Source: Streptomyces sp. NRRL S-1022
GTDB lineage: Bacteria; Actinomycetota; Actinomycetes; Streptomycetales; Streptomycetaceae
Direction: 5' to 3'
Assembly: GCF_000720135.1 (NCBI RefSeq)
Contig: NZ_JOIU01000034.1
Location: 12,108-76,107, forward strand
Length of the DNA stretch: 64,000 bases
The notes beneath the pieces are model-generated. The model searched no databases and was not told where the DNA came from. It saw only the letters and a list, made by a program, of their open reading frames with translations. The position numbers were made by a program, and so were the translations under genes. Below are positions 36,884 to 45,527 of the stretch, in pieces. Positions within the stretch are counted from its first letter, which is position 1; each line of letters opens with the position of its first letter.

Positions 36884-37396
36884 GTGGCGGAGCGACAGGA
36901 ACAGGCGGCGCCGGACGCCGTGCTGACGCGGATCGGGCAGGTCGTGATGCTGCACCACGGGGGTGACCGCGAGGAGGCCCGCAGCCGCTTCCTGGACCTG
37001 TGGGCGGAGATCGGCGAGGAGGGCGACCCGCTGCACCGCTGCACCCTCGCCCACTACCTGGCCGACACCCAGGACGACCCGGCGGACGAACTCGCCTGGG
37101 ACCTGCGGGCGCTGTCGGCGGCGGAGGAGCTGGCCGACGGCCGGGCGGGCGGCGACCCGTCGAGCGTCCAGGGCTTCCTCCCCTCCCTCCATCTCAACCT
37201 GGCCGCGGACTACGACAGGCTGGGCCGCGCCGAGGCCGCCCGCAGCCACCTGCGCCGGGCCCGCAGCACCGCGGGGGTCCTCGCGGACGACGGCTACGGC
37301 GCGGGGGTGCGGTCGGCGATCAGCCGGCTGGCGTCGCGGCTGGGGGAGGACGCCGGCCGGGGGGACGAGGGCTGGACGCCGCCGCGTCAGCGGTAG
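36884..37396 (+). CDS. Hypothetical TPR-like protein
   Basis: A 170-residue soluble all-helical protein. Residues 15-60 and 60-135 form repeated helix pairs (ARSRFLDLWAEIGEEGDPLHR; LAHYLADTQDDPADELAWDLRAL; LPSLHLNLAADYDRLGRAEAA), reminiscent of tetratricopeptide repeats. No function known. GTG start preceded by CGGAGG. The C-terminal 38 codons (ADDGYGAGVRSAISRL... PPRQR) are the source of a downstream tandem array. Context gives no partner. Confidence 0.75.
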   Translation: MAERQEQAAPDAVLTRIGQVVMLHHGGDREEARSRFLDLWAEIGEEGDPLHRCTLAHYLADTQDDPADELAWDLRALSAAEELADGRAGGDPSSVQGFLPSLHLNLAADYDRLGRAEAARSHLRRARSTAGVLADDGYGAGVRSAISRLASRLGEDAGRGDEGWTPPRQR

Positions 37397-37915
37397 TCTC
37401 CGGCGGGCCGGGCGGGGGTGCTCGGTGCGGTGCGGGGCCGTGCGGTGTCCCGCGGGGCTTCTCGCGGATGATGGTGACGGCGCGGGGGTGCGGTCGGCGA
37501 TCAGCCGGCTGGCGTTGCGGCTGGGGGAGGACGCCGGCCGGGGGGACGAGGGCTGGGTGCCGCCGCGTCAGCGGTAGCCTCCGGCGGGCCGGGCGGGAGC
37601 GCTCGGTGCGGTGCGGGGCCGTGCGGTCGGCCAGCTGCGCCGGGCGGCAGTCCCGCGGGGCTTCTCGCGGATGACGGTGACGGCGCGGGGGTGCGGTCGG
37701 CGATCAGCCGGCTGGCGTTGCGGCTGGGGGAGGAGGCCGGCCCGGGGGGGGCGAGGGCTGGACGCCGCCGCGCCGGCGGTAGTCTCCGGCGGGCCGGACG
37801 GGGGTGCTCGGTGCGGTGCGGGGCCGGCCGTGTCGTCGGCCACCTGCAGTGCTGTCGGCCAGCTGGGCGGTGTCGGGGCGAGGGCTGGGTGCCGCCGCGT
37901 CAGCGGTATGGCTCC
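37280..37915 (+). repeat. Tandem array of ~180-205 bp: repeated 3' end of the TPR-like gene
   Basis: Copy 1 starts at 37280 inside the gene; copy 2 starts at 37461 (period 181), copy 3 at 37664 (period 203, with an inserted ~22 bases containing GGCCAGCTGCGCCGG). A fragment carrying only the GAGGGCTGGGTGCCGCCGC end lies near 37877-37908. Each unit reproduces the last 38 codons, the TAG stop and about 60 bases after it. Copies differ by scattered substitutions. The array fills the gap to the TetR gene. Confidence 0.85.
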
Positions 37916-37944
37916 GGTGGCCGGCTTCGTGCCGGGGCGGGACG

Positions 37945-38550
37945 TCAGCCGCCGCCGGGTCGCGATCCCAGCAGGCTCACGAGCAGTTCCCGCAGCCCCG
38001 TGCGGATCTCCTCCAGGTCCGGCGTCCGGCTGTTGAAGGAACCGGCCGCGCAGGAGAACAACAGCCCTTCCGCCCAGGCGGCCAGGGACAGCACGTGGCG
38101 GTCCGGCTCGGGTGAGCCCGCGGCCGTGAGCAGCGCGGTCAGCTGCTCCCTGAAGACGGCGCCGGTACGGTCGTAATAGGCGCGCAGTTCCGGGCGGCGG
38201 GTGGCCTCCAGAGCCAGTTCGTACCGGGCGATCAGCAACGCGCGGTGGCGGGTCAGGGAGCGGTGGACCGCGAGCGCCAGCCCGTCCGCCAGCGCCTCGG
38301 GACCGCCGCGCGGGTCCGGCAGCTCCGTCAGAGCCAGCACCCGTGCCTCCCGCTCCGCGTGCCGCCGCACCGCCAGTTCCAGCAGCGCCTGCCGGGTGCG
38401 CGCCACGTTCGACGTCGAGCCCGGCGGCAGCCCGGCCGCCTCGTCCACCGCACGGTGCGTCAGTCCGCGCATGCCGCGCTCGGCGAGCAGGGCGAGGGCG
38501 GCGTCGGCGACGAGATCGGCGCGGGAGACGCCGGGGGAGTGTGCGGCCAT
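37945..38550 (-). CDS. TetR-family transcriptional regulator
   Basis: A 201-residue repressor. The N-terminal HTH (residues 10-55) reads LVADAALALLAERGMRGLTHRAVDEAAGLPPGS; the C-terminal ligand domain is helical. Divergent from a FAD monooxygenase gene with two near-identical palindromes between them, so it very likely represses that gene and itself. Ligand unknown; probably an aromatic substrate of the monooxygenase. Confidence 0.92.
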   Translation of the reverse strand: MAAHSPGVSRADLVADAALALLAERGMRGLTHRAVDEAAGLPPGSTSNVARTRQALLELAVRRHAEREARVLALTELPDPRGGPEALADGLALAVHRSLTRHRALLIARYELALEATRRPELRAYYDRTGAVFREQLTALLTAAGSPEPDRHVLSLAAWAEGLLFSCAAGSFNSRTPDLEEIRTGLRELLVSLLGSRPGGG

Positions 38551-38570
38551 GGGGGAACCCTATCCGTCTC

Positions 38571-38610
38571 ACTACGGCTGTAGTACAGTGACGCGTACTA
38601 CAGCTGTAGT
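38571..38610. promoter_or_regulatory. Two TetR operator boxes
   Basis: ACTACAGCTGTAGT (38597-38610) is a perfect 14-bp palindrome; ACTACGGCTGTAGT (38571-38584) differs at one base. They start 26 bases apart between the divergent TetR and monooxygenase genes and overlap a TACAGT -10-like element (38584-38589). Confidence 0.8.
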
Positions 38611-38623
38611 CGGAGGAGGAGTC

Positions 38624-39799
38624 ATGGCAGAGGATGCCCGCGTGATCGTCATCGGCGGCGGGATCGGAGGACTCGCCGCGGCGGCCGCCCTGCACCAGCG
38701 GGGCCGGGCGGTGACCGTGCTGGAGCGCGCTCCCGCCCTCAAGCCCGTGGGCGCGGCCATCTCCCTCGCCCCGAACGCCCTGCGGGCCCTGGACGTCCTC
38801 GGCATCGGCGAGGAGATCCGCGACCTGGCGGCGTGGCAGGGCGACGGCGGACTGCGCACCCCCGGGGGACGCTGGCTGTCCCGTTCGAACGCCGAGGCCG
38901 CGGCGGCCCGCTTCGGCGGCCCCCTGGTCCTGCTGCCCCGGGCCGTCCTCGTCGACCGGCTCGCCGCCCTGCTCCCGCCCGGCGCCGTCCGCACCGGGAC
39001 GCCCGCCACCCTCACCGACCCCGGCGACCGCGACCGCCCCGCCCGCGTGAGGGCCGGCGCGGAGGAGCTGGAGGCCGGCCTGGTCGTCGGCGCGGACGGC
39101 GTCGGCTCCCGGGTCCGTGCCGCCCTGTTCCCCGCGCACCCGGGACCGGCGTACGCCGGATTCACCACCTGGCGCGTCCTGGTCCCCCTGCCGGGCACCG
39201 ACTTCGCCCCGCACGAGACCTGGGGCCGCGGCCACATCTGGGGCACCCAGCCCCTCCGGGACGGCCGGGTGTACGCCTACGGGGCGGCCAGGGTCCCGGC
39301 GGGCGAGCACGCCCCGGACGACGAGAAGGCCGAACTCCTGCGCCGCTACGGCGACTGGCACCACCCCGTCCCCGCCGTGCTGGCCGCCGCCCGCCCCGAG
39401 GACGTGCTCCGGCACGACGTGCACCACCTCGGCCGGCCCCTGCCGGCCTACCACGCGGGCCGGACCGCCCTCCTCGGCGACGCCGCCCACGCCATGCCCC
39501 CGACCCTCGGGCAGGGCGGCAACCAGGCCATCGAGGACGCCGTCGTCCTCGCCCACCACGGCGGCGACCTGCCCTCCTACACCGCGGACCGCCTCCCGCG
39601 CACGACCGCCCTCGCCCGCCGGGCCGTCCGGGTCGCCCGCCTCAACATGGCCGGCAGCCGGGCCGTCGTGGCCGTACGGAACACCGCCGTCACGGCCCTG
39701 TCGCTGGCCGGGCCCGCGCTCCTCCTGCGCGGCTTCGACGGCATCGCCGACTGGCGGCCCCCGTATGCTTCCGGCAGGCACCACGCAGGCAAGCCGTAG
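38624..39799 (+). CDS. FAD-dependent aromatic monooxygenase
   Basis: A 391-residue group A flavoprotein hydroxylase. The ADP-binding GxGxxG is IGGGIGGLAAAAAL (residues 8-22), the DG motif is VVGADGVGSRVR, and the GD motif is ALLGDAAHAMPPTLGQGGNQAIEDA. GGAGGAG precedes the ATG. Substrate unknown; TetR control suggests inducible oxidation of an aromatic compound or antibiotic. Gfo/Idh gene follows after 10 bases, probably in the same transcript. Confidence 0.93.
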   Translation: MAEDARVIVIGGGIGGLAAAAALHQRGRAVTVLERAPALKPVGAAISLAPNALRALDVLGIGEEIRDLAAWQGDGGLRTPGGRWLSRSNAEAAAARFGGPLVLLPRAVLVDRLAALLPPGAVRTGTPATLTDPGDRDRPARVRAGAEELEAGLVVGADGVGSRVRAALFPAHPGPAYAGFTTWRVLVPLPGTDFAPHETWGRGHIWGTQPLRDGRVYAYGAARVPAGEHAPDDEKAELLRRYGDWHHPVPAVLAAARPEDVLRHDVHHLGRPLPAYHAGRTALLGDAAHAMPPTLGQGGNQAIEDAVVLAHHGGDLPSYTADRLPRTTALARRAVRVARLNMAGSRAVVAVRNTAVTALSLAGPALLLRGFDGIADWRPPYASGRHHAGKP

Positions 39800-39809
39800 G
39801 GGAGAGCAC

Positions 39810-40721
39810 GTGAAGGTCGGCTGCATCGGACTCGGGGACATCGCGCAGAAGGCGTACCTGCCGGTGCTCGGCAGCCAGCCGGGAATCGACCTGCACCTGC
39901 AGACCCGCACGCCCGCCACCCTGGACCGGGTCGGCGACCTTTTGCACCTGCCCGGCGAGCAGCGGCACACCACCCTGGACTCGCTGCTCGCCGCCGGCCT
40001 CGACGCCGCCTTCGTGCACGCGCCGACCGCCGTCCACCCCGAGATCGTCGCCCGGCTGCTGGAGGCCGGCGTACCGACGTACGTGGACAAGCCGCTCGCC
40101 TACCGGCTCGCCGACTCCGAGCGGCTGGTCGCCCTGGCCGAGCGGCGGGGCGTCTCGCTGTTCGTCGGCTTCAACCGCCGGTACGCCCCCGGGTACACCC
40201 AGTGCCGGGACCACCCGCGCGAGCTGATCCTCATGCAGAAGAACCGGATCGGCCTGCCCGAGGAACCCCGCTCGATGATCCTGGACGACTTCATCCACGT
40301 CGTCGACACCCTGCGGTTCCTGGCGCCCGGACCGGTCGACGACGTGACGGTGCGCGCCCGCGTCGAGGACGGGCTGGTCCAGCACGTCGTGCTCCAGCTC
40401 GGCGGGGACGGCTTCACCGCGCTCGGGCTGATGAACCGGCTCAGCGGCTCCACCGAGGAGCTCCTGGAGGTGTCCGGCCAGGACACCAAGCGCCAGGTCG
40501 TCAACCTCGCCGAGGTGATCGACCACAAGGGGCAGCCGACCGTGCGCCGGCGCGGCGACTGGGTGCCGGTGGCCCGGCAGCGCGGCATCGAGCAGGCGGT
40601 CCTCGCGTTCCTGGACGCCGTACGGGCCGGGAAGGTGCTCAGCGCCCGTGACGCACTGGCGACCCATGAACTGTGCGAGCGGGTGGTCCAAGCGGTTCAG
40701 GACCGCTGCGGCGCAGCCTGA
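39810..40721 (+). CDS. Gfo/Idh/MocA-family oxidoreductase
   Basis: A 303-residue NAD(P)-dependent dehydrogenase-like protein. Rossmann start VGCIGLGDIAQKAYLPVL and the conserved VPTYVDKPLAY (EKP-like motif with Asp for Glu) are clear. FDFIHVVDTL-type helix DDFIHVVDTLRFLAPG is in the C-terminal half. GTG at 39810 after GGGGAGAG. Its last 83 bases overlap the 3' end of the convergent lnt gene. Substrate unknown. Confidence 0.87.
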   Translation: MKVGCIGLGDIAQKAYLPVLGSQPGIDLHLQTRTPATLDRVGDLLHLPGEQRHTTLDSLLAAGLDAAFVHAPTAVHPEIVARLLEAGVPTYVDKPLAYRLADSERLVALAERRGVSLFVGFNRRYAPGYTQCRDHPRELILMQKNRIGLPEEPRSMILDDFIHVVDTLRFLAPGPVDDVTVRARVEDGLVQHVVLQLGGDGFTALGLMNRLSGSTEELLEVSGQDTKRQVVNLAEVIDHKGQPTVRRRGDWVPVARQRGIEQAVLAFLDAVRAGKVLSARDALATHELCERVVQAVQDRCGAA

Positions 40722-42213
40722 GCGCCCGCACCCCCTCCGTCACGCCCAGCGCCGCCAGCACCAGCAGTGCGCCGTGCACCGGCCAGTCGCCGTAGCGGAC
40801 GTACGGCGTGACGCCGTGCGCGAGCGGTACGTCGTACACGCGCGCCGTGCTCGTGTCGGTGCCGAGCCACGGGCCGAGGCGCCGCCCGTCCGGGCCGTAG
40901 ACCGCTGAGACACCGGTGAGCGTGGCGTGCACCATCGGGCGGCCGGTCTCGGCGGCACGCAGCGCGGCCAGCGAGGCGTGCTGCTCCGGCGCCCAGCTGC
41001 GCTGGAAGGACGAGGTGGACGACTGGCCGAGGAGGACGTCCGCGCCGTCCTCGGCGAGATGCCGGCTCATGTCGGGGAACGCGGTCTCGAAGCAGACCAG
41101 CGGGCCGATCCGCAGCCCGTGCCCGACGTTCATCACGGTCTGCGCGGAGCCGCGCCGCCGGTCCTCGCCCGCGGCCCGGCCCACCGAGGTGGCCCAGCCC
41201 AGCAGTGAACGGGCCGGTATGTACTCGCCGAACGGGACCAGCCGCATCTTGTCGTACCGGTCACCGGTCAGGCCGTGCGGGCCGGCCAGCACCGAGCTCT
41301 TGTAGATGCCGGGCCGGTCGGAGCGGCGGGCGTCCACGTTCACCAGCAGGTCGGCGCCGGTCTCGCGGGACAGGGCGGCCAGCCGCCGGGCCAGGTCGGG
41401 ACGGTCGTCGAGGTCGAAGCCGACGCTGGACTCGCCCCACACCACCAGGTCGACGCCCTGCCCGGCGAGCCGCCGGGTCAGCTGCTCCTCCCGGACGAAC
41501 CGCTTGTCGCCGCTGTCCCGCCCGGCCACGATGCCCGGCTGGACCACGGCGATCCGCACCCGTCCGCCGGTGTCGGGGCGCGGCGCCCACACCCACGCGG
41601 CCGAGGTCACCACGGCCGTGGCGACCAGCGAGGCCACGGCCGGCGCCCGCGACCCGGGCACGGTGAGCAGCATGGCCACCGCCACGTTGACGGCCACCAC
41701 CAGGAAGCTGAGCAGCCACACCCCGCCGACCGAGGCCAGCCGCAGCGCCGGGCCCACCTGCCACTGGCTGGCGCCCAGCATGCCCCACGGTCCGCCGAGG
41801 CCCTGCCAGGACCGGACCAGTTCCACCGCCAGCCACGCCGACGGCAGCACCAGCAGCGCGGCGGCGGCCCGGCCCGGAGTCGGCGCCCCGCCCAGGAACC
41901 GGCGCACCAGCCGGCCCCAGGGCATCCAGAGCAGGCCCAGCAGCGCGGCGATCAGGAAGATGAACACGTGCAGGCTCGGCAGCAGCCAGTGGTGGACGGC
42001 CACCAGGAAGCCGATGCCGCCCCACCAGCCGTCGTACCCGGCCCGGCGTCCGGTCGGCGCGGAGCGGGCCAGCAGGATCCACGGCACCAGGGCGACGTAC
42101 GCGAACCACCACAAGGACGGCGCCGGGAACGCGAGCACGGGAAGGGCACCGGCGAGGGCGGCGGCGGCCGAGCGGCGCCAGGGGGAGGCCGGCCAGTGGT
42201 AGATCATCCTCAT
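40639..42213 (-). CDS. lnt: Apolipoprotein N-acyltransferase
   Basis: A 524-residue membrane enzyme that N-acylates the lipobox cysteine of lipoproteins. About seven hydrophobic segments precede a nitrilase-fold catalytic domain (about residues 220-470). The Glu-Lys-Cys triad is visible: LVVWGESSVGF, YDKMRLVPFGEY and PLVCFETAFPD. Streptomyces usually has two Lnt homologues; this one matches the lnt2 position as I recall it. ATG at 42211-42213 is 5 bases after GGAGGG. Lipoproteins in this window (ModA, the binding proteins, Rieske) are potential substrates. Confidence 0.93.
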   Translation of the reverse strand: MRMIYHWPASPWRRSAAAALAGALPVLAFPAPSLWWFAYVALVPWILLARSAPTGRRAGYDGWWGGIGFLVAVHHWLLPSLHVFIFLIAALLGLLWMPWGRLVRRFLGGAPTPGRAAAALLVLPSAWLAVELVRSWQGLGGPWGMLGASQWQVGPALRLASVGGVWLLSFLVVAVNVAVAMLLTVPGSRAPAVASLVATAVVTSAAWVWAPRPDTGGRVRIAVVQPGIVAGRDSGDKRFVREEQLTRRLAGQGVDLVVWGESSVGFDLDDRPDLARRLAALSRETGADLLVNVDARRSDRPGIYKSSVLAGPHGLTGDRYDKMRLVPFGEYIPARSLLGWATSVGRAAGEDRRRGSAQTVMNVGHGLRIGPLVCFETAFPDMSRHLAEDGADVLLGQSSTSSFQRSWAPEQHASLAALRAAETGRPMVHATLTGVSAVYGPDGRRLGPWLGTDTSTARVYDVPLAHGVTPYVRYGDWPVHGALLVLAALGVTEGVRALRLRRSGPEPLGPPARTVHGSPVRHGR

Positions 42214-42282
42214 AAGGACCCTCCCTACCCACCGATGGCTCCAGTGTGCGTGGTGAGCGTACGGCGGTGCGCGTCGCCGTCC

Positions 42283-42759
42283 CTACGGCCTGCTTTCCCG
42301 GGGGGCGCCCCCGCGGCGCCACTTCTCGTGGACGACGACCTCGCTCAGGCGCCAGCCGTCCGGTGTGCGCAGGACCCCGAAGTCGTACCGGCCGCCGCAC
42401 ACCAGGTCCGGCGCGGCGGAGCCGTCCGCGTCGGTGAGGCGCAGCGGGTTGACGTAGTCGGCGCGGACCCGGGCGGTGTCGCCGGTGTCCTGGTCGAGGG
42501 CCCCGAAGCGCACTTGCCGGTTGACGATCAGGTGCTGGCGCATGGCGAACAGGGCCAGGCTCTCGGCGAGCCAGGCCGCGACCCGGTCCGCGTCGCCCTC
42601 GATGCCGCCCGCCGAGCGGTAGTCGGCGCGCCCGTCCGCCGTGAACAGGCCTCGGTAGCCCCTCCAGTCGCCGTCGTCCACCGCCACCGCGTACGCGGTG
42701 ACCAGGTCGTCCACGGCCAGTCGGTCCCTCACGGTCGCGAACTCCGCACGCTGCGTCAT
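42283..42759 (-). CDS. SnoaL-like/NTF2-fold protein
   Basis: A 158-residue single-domain protein with the NTF2-like cone fold: an N-terminal helix RDRLAVDDLVTAYAVAVDDGDW, LFTADGRADYRSAGG, then strands ending RYDFGVLRTPDGWRLSEVVVHEKW. The conserved Y/H/D residues of SnoaL hydrolase/isomerases are partly present, but such proteins are also dehydratases or binders. Lies 69 bases upstream of lnt on the same strand. Confidence 0.85.
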   Translation of the reverse strand: MTQRAEFATVRDRLAVDDLVTAYAVAVDDGDWRGYRGLFTADGRADYRSAGGIEGDADRVAAWLAESLALFAMRQHLIVNRQVRFGALDQDTGDTARVRADYVNPLRLTDADGSAAPDLVCGGRYDFGVLRTPDGWRLSEVVVHEKWRRGGAPRESRP

Positions 42760-42854
42760 CGGGCCAGTCTTGGGTACGCCGGGCGTGGATCCAAGTGTTG
42801 TGCGTGGTGAATATTCGGTGGTGCGGGGCGCGTGCGGCGGCGGAGTCTGTACCC

Positions 42855-43466
42855 GTGCATGAGGAAACGACCGTCACCGAGCCCAAGTTCCGTATCCGCG
42901 CCCGGCATACGCAGACCACCGTCACCGTGTACCAGGCCTACCACCCGCGGATAGGCGGTCCGGCCGCCCGCACCGGACGGTTCCCGTCCGCCTGGAAGCG
43001 GGACCGGATGACCTGGATCAAGCCGTCCTTCCTGTGGATGATGTACCGCTGCGGCTGGGGCACCAAGGAGGGGCAGGAGACCGTCCTCGCCGTCGACATC
43101 AGCCGCGAGGGCTTCGAGTGGGCCCTGCGCCACGCCTGCCTGTCCCACTACGTGCCCGCCCTGCACCCCGGCCAGGCCGCCTGGAAGCGGGAGCTGGCGC
43201 GCAGCCCGGCCCGTGTCCAGTGGGACCCGGAGCGGGACCTGCACCTGAACCCGCTGCCGCACCGGTCGCTGCAACTCGGCCTCGCGGGCGAGGCGGCGGC
43301 GCGGTACGCCGACGAGTGGATCGTCGGCATCGAGGACGTCACCCCGCTGGCCACGGAGATCCACGCGCTGGTGCGGTCGGGCCGGGAGGACCGGGCGGGC
43401 GAGCTGTTGCCGGTGGAGCCGCCGTACCCGGTGGCCGACGAGGTGCTCGCGCACCTGCCGGCCTGA
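42855..43466 (+). CDS. DUF4291 protein
   Basis: A 203-residue protein of unknown function. The family core is strongly conserved: TVTVYQAYHPRIGGPA, then RMTWIKPSFLWMMYRCGWGTKEGQE and GFEWALRHACLSHY. GTG at 42855 with GGAG 9 bases upstream; the frame is open 20 codons further but lacks a better start. Rich in aromatic and basic residues, suggesting nucleic-acid or nucleotide binding, but that is speculation. Divergent from the SnoaL-like gene. Confidence 0.85.
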   Translation: MHEETTVTEPKFRIRARHTQTTVTVYQAYHPRIGGPAARTGRFPSAWKRDRMTWIKPSFLWMMYRCGWGTKEGQETVLAVDISREGFEWALRHACLSHYVPALHPGQAAWKRELARSPARVQWDPERDLHLNPLPHRSLQLGLAGEAAARYADEWIVGIEDVTPLATEIHALVRSGREDRAGELLPVEPPYPVADEVLAHLPA

Positions 43467-43563
43467 GCGCTACGGCGGGCCTGAGCGGAGCCGCGGGTCT
43501 TTGCGCTACGGCGGCCCCGACCGGTACGACGGGCGGCGGCGGGACGCTTGCGGGATCGCCGGG

Positions 43564-43743
43564 TCAGGCCGCCTCGATGACCCGTGCGCGGATCGCCTCG
43601 GCCCACTCGATCACCAGCAGCTCGTACTCCGCGCGTTCCTGGGCCGACAGGGTGCCGCCCGCACGCAGCCACAGCGCCCGGATCTGCTCGTTCACCTCGG
43701 CGGCAGACCGCGCGGAACCAGGGGAGGGGGTTTCGGGGGACAT
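43564..43743 (-). CDS. Small hypothetical protein, 59 residues
   Basis: Short acidic helical protein: after a Pro/Ser-rich start it has AAEVNEQIRALWLRAGGTL and AEYELLVIEWAEAIRARVIEA, two amphipathic helices likely to form a hairpin. Homologues of this size occur in Streptomyces by recollection. ATG at 43741-43743. No function known. Confidence 0.65.
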   Translation of the reverse strand: MSPETPSPGSARSAAEVNEQIRALWLRAGGTLSAQERAEYELLVIEWAEAIRARVIEAA

Positions 43744-43936
43744 GCGCCACAGCCTAGGCGCAAGCACTGACGGTGCGCTACCGCGTGGCTACGCAGAAGG
43801 TATGGGGTTGGTCACCGGCGCCGCCCGCTCATTCGTCCGTAGCGGCGAACTGCCGTGCGGTTCTTGGAAGTTGCCCAGGTCATAGGCGGCCCGCCCGTGC
43901 GCGGAAGATGTCCGAAACCGGGATGGTGGGCGGACC

Positions 43937-44812
43937 TCAGCCCGCCGACTCCGCCGCGTGCGGGCTGAGCTCGCCCGCGCCGACCAGGGCGATGATCACG
44001 ACGCCGAGGGCGATGCGGTACCAGACGAACGGCATGAAGCTCTTGTTGGAGATCCACTTCATGAACCAGGCGATGACCGCGTAACCCGAGGCGAACGCGA
44101 TCACCGTGGCGAACAGGGTCGGCGGCCAGTCCACATGGCCCTCGCCCAGCGAGTCCTTCACCTCGAAGGCGCCGGAGGCGAGGACGGCCGGGATGGCGAG
44201 CAGGAACGAGTAACGGGCCGCGGCCTCGCGCTTGTACCCCATGAACAGGCCGCCGCTGATCGTCGCGCCGGAGCGGGAGACGCCCGGGATGAGGGCGCAG
44301 GCCTGGCAGAGGCCGAAGACCAGGCCGTCCTTGACCCCGAGGTTCTCCAGCGTCTTGCGCTGCTTGGGCGCCCGGTGCCGGCCGCCGCTCTCGTCACGGG
44401 CCGCCAGCCGGTCGGCGATGCCGATGACCAGGCCGACGACGATGAGCATGGTGGCGGTGACCCGCAGGTCGCGGAACGGCCCCTCGATCTGGTCCTTCAG
44501 CGTCACGCCCAGCACCCCGATCGGGATGGAGCCCACGATCACCAGCCAGCCCATCTGCGCGTCGTGGTTGCGCCGCATCGTCCGGTCGAACAGCGAGCGG
44601 GACCACGCCGAGATGATCCGGCCGATGTCCCTGCGGAAGTAGATGAGCACCGCGGTCTCCGTGCCGATCTGCGTGATCGCCGTGAAGGCCGCGCCCGGGT
44701 CCTTCCAGCCGGAGAACGCCGCGGTCAGCCGCAGGTGCGCACTGGAGGAGACGGGCAGGAACTCGGTCAGCCCCTGGACGAGTCCGAGGACGAGGGATTC
44801 AAACCAAGACAT
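43937..44812 (-). CDS. uppP: Undecaprenyl-diphosphatase
   Basis: A 291-residue membrane phosphatase (BacA/UppP) that recycles undecaprenyl diphosphate to the carrier lipid for peptidoglycan synthesis and gives bacitracin tolerance. The two signature regions are intact: QGLTEFLPVSSSAHL near residue 13 and PGVSRSGATISGGLFMG near residue 178, with about eight spans. Streptomyces has several uppP-like genes. No obvious ribosome site precedes the ATG at 44810-44812. Single gene. Confidence 0.95.
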   Translation of the reverse strand: MSWFESLVLGLVQGLTEFLPVSSSAHLRLTAAFSGWKDPGAAFTAITQIGTETAVLIYFRRDIGRIISAWSRSLFDRTMRRNHDAQMGWLVIVGSIPIGVLGVTLKDQIEGPFRDLRVTATMLIVVGLVIGIADRLAARDESGGRHRAPKQRKTLENLGVKDGLVFGLCQACALIPGVSRSGATISGGLFMGYKREAAARYSFLLAIPAVLASGAFEVKDSLGEGHVDWPPTLFATVIAFASGYAVIAWFMKWISNKSFMPFVWYRIALGVVIIALVGAGELSPHAAESAG

Positions 44813-44950
44813 GAAGGTGTGGCGTCCAAGCGCTGTTCGAAGACGAGGTGATCATGTGACGGACGAAGCGTAGCGGGCCCGGCCGGCGGCGCGGCACCAG
44901 GGGCCGGGCGGTCGGCGGGCCGGCGCCGGCCGGTGCGGGCGGGGATCCGG

Positions 44951-45421
44951 CTACGCGGCCGTCGGCCCCGTGAGGGTCCAGCCCGGGGCCTGCGGACGGG
45001 CCGTCAGGTCCTCGTGGCGCACGGGGTCGCCGCAGGCGCTGCAGGTGACCACGGGCACCAGTTCGTGGCCGCAGGCGTGGTCGACGGCCATCGGCAGGTC
45101 GGCGCCCTTGCGGAGGTGGCGGTCGCCCCACTCCTTGAGGGTCATCAGGACCGGCTCCAGCTCCAGGCCCGCCTGTGTGGGCCGGTACTCGAAGCGCTGG
45201 GGGCGCTCGCTGTAGAGGCGCTTGGTGAGGATGCCGGCCTCCACCAGCCGGCGCAGCCGGGCGGACAGGATGTCGCGCGGGGCGCCGGTGTTGCGCACGA
45301 GCTGGTCGAAGCGGCCGTTGCCCAGGCACACCTCGCGCAGGACGAGCAGCGAGTACTTCTCCCCGACCACCGCGAGGGCGTCGGCGATGGAGCAGGGGCG
45401 CGGGTCCTTGGTGGCGGCCAT
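44951..45421 (-). CDS. HxlR-family transcriptional regulator
   Basis: A 156-residue regulator. The winged helix has the HxlR signature CSIADALAVVGEKYSLLVLREV and RNTGAPRDILSARLRRLVEAGI. An added C-terminal tail has CGHELVPVVTCSACGDPV, a possible three- or four-ligand zinc site. Divergent from the thiolase gene with dyad and direct repeats between them, so probably its regulator. Confidence 0.92.
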   Translation of the reverse strand: MAATKDPRPCSIADALAVVGEKYSLLVLREVCLGNGRFDQLVRNTGAPRDILSARLRRLVEAGILTKRLYSERPQRFEYRPTQAGLELEPVLMTLKEWGDRHLRKGADLPMAVDHACGHELVPVVTCSACGDPVRHEDLTARPQAPGWTLTGPTAA

Positions 45422-45443
45422 GCGGCCCAGTCTAGAGGAGGGT

Positions 45444-45492
45444 TTGATTTTCCAACTCGAAGGGCTATGGTGAGTCCGGATTTCCTACTCAC
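45444..45492 (+). promoter_or_regulatory. Thiolase promoter with HxlR operator candidates
   Basis: TTGATT (45444-45449) and TATGGT (45466-45471) are 16 bases apart. GTGAGT (45470-45475) and ACTCAC (45487-45492) form a perfect inverted repeat with 11-base gap. GATTT-CC-ACTC words occur twice in direct orientation, once inside the spacer region. Confidence 0.55.
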
Positions 45493-45527
45493 TGGTAGCT
45501 CCTGGGATCACCGTCGGAGGCCCGCCC

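Noticed and set aside
43768..43936. A tRNA or small RNA gene in the 169-base gap before uppP
   Set aside because: No cloverleaf, T-loop TTCRANY or CCA-adjacent acceptor could be built; only anonymous intergenic sequence.
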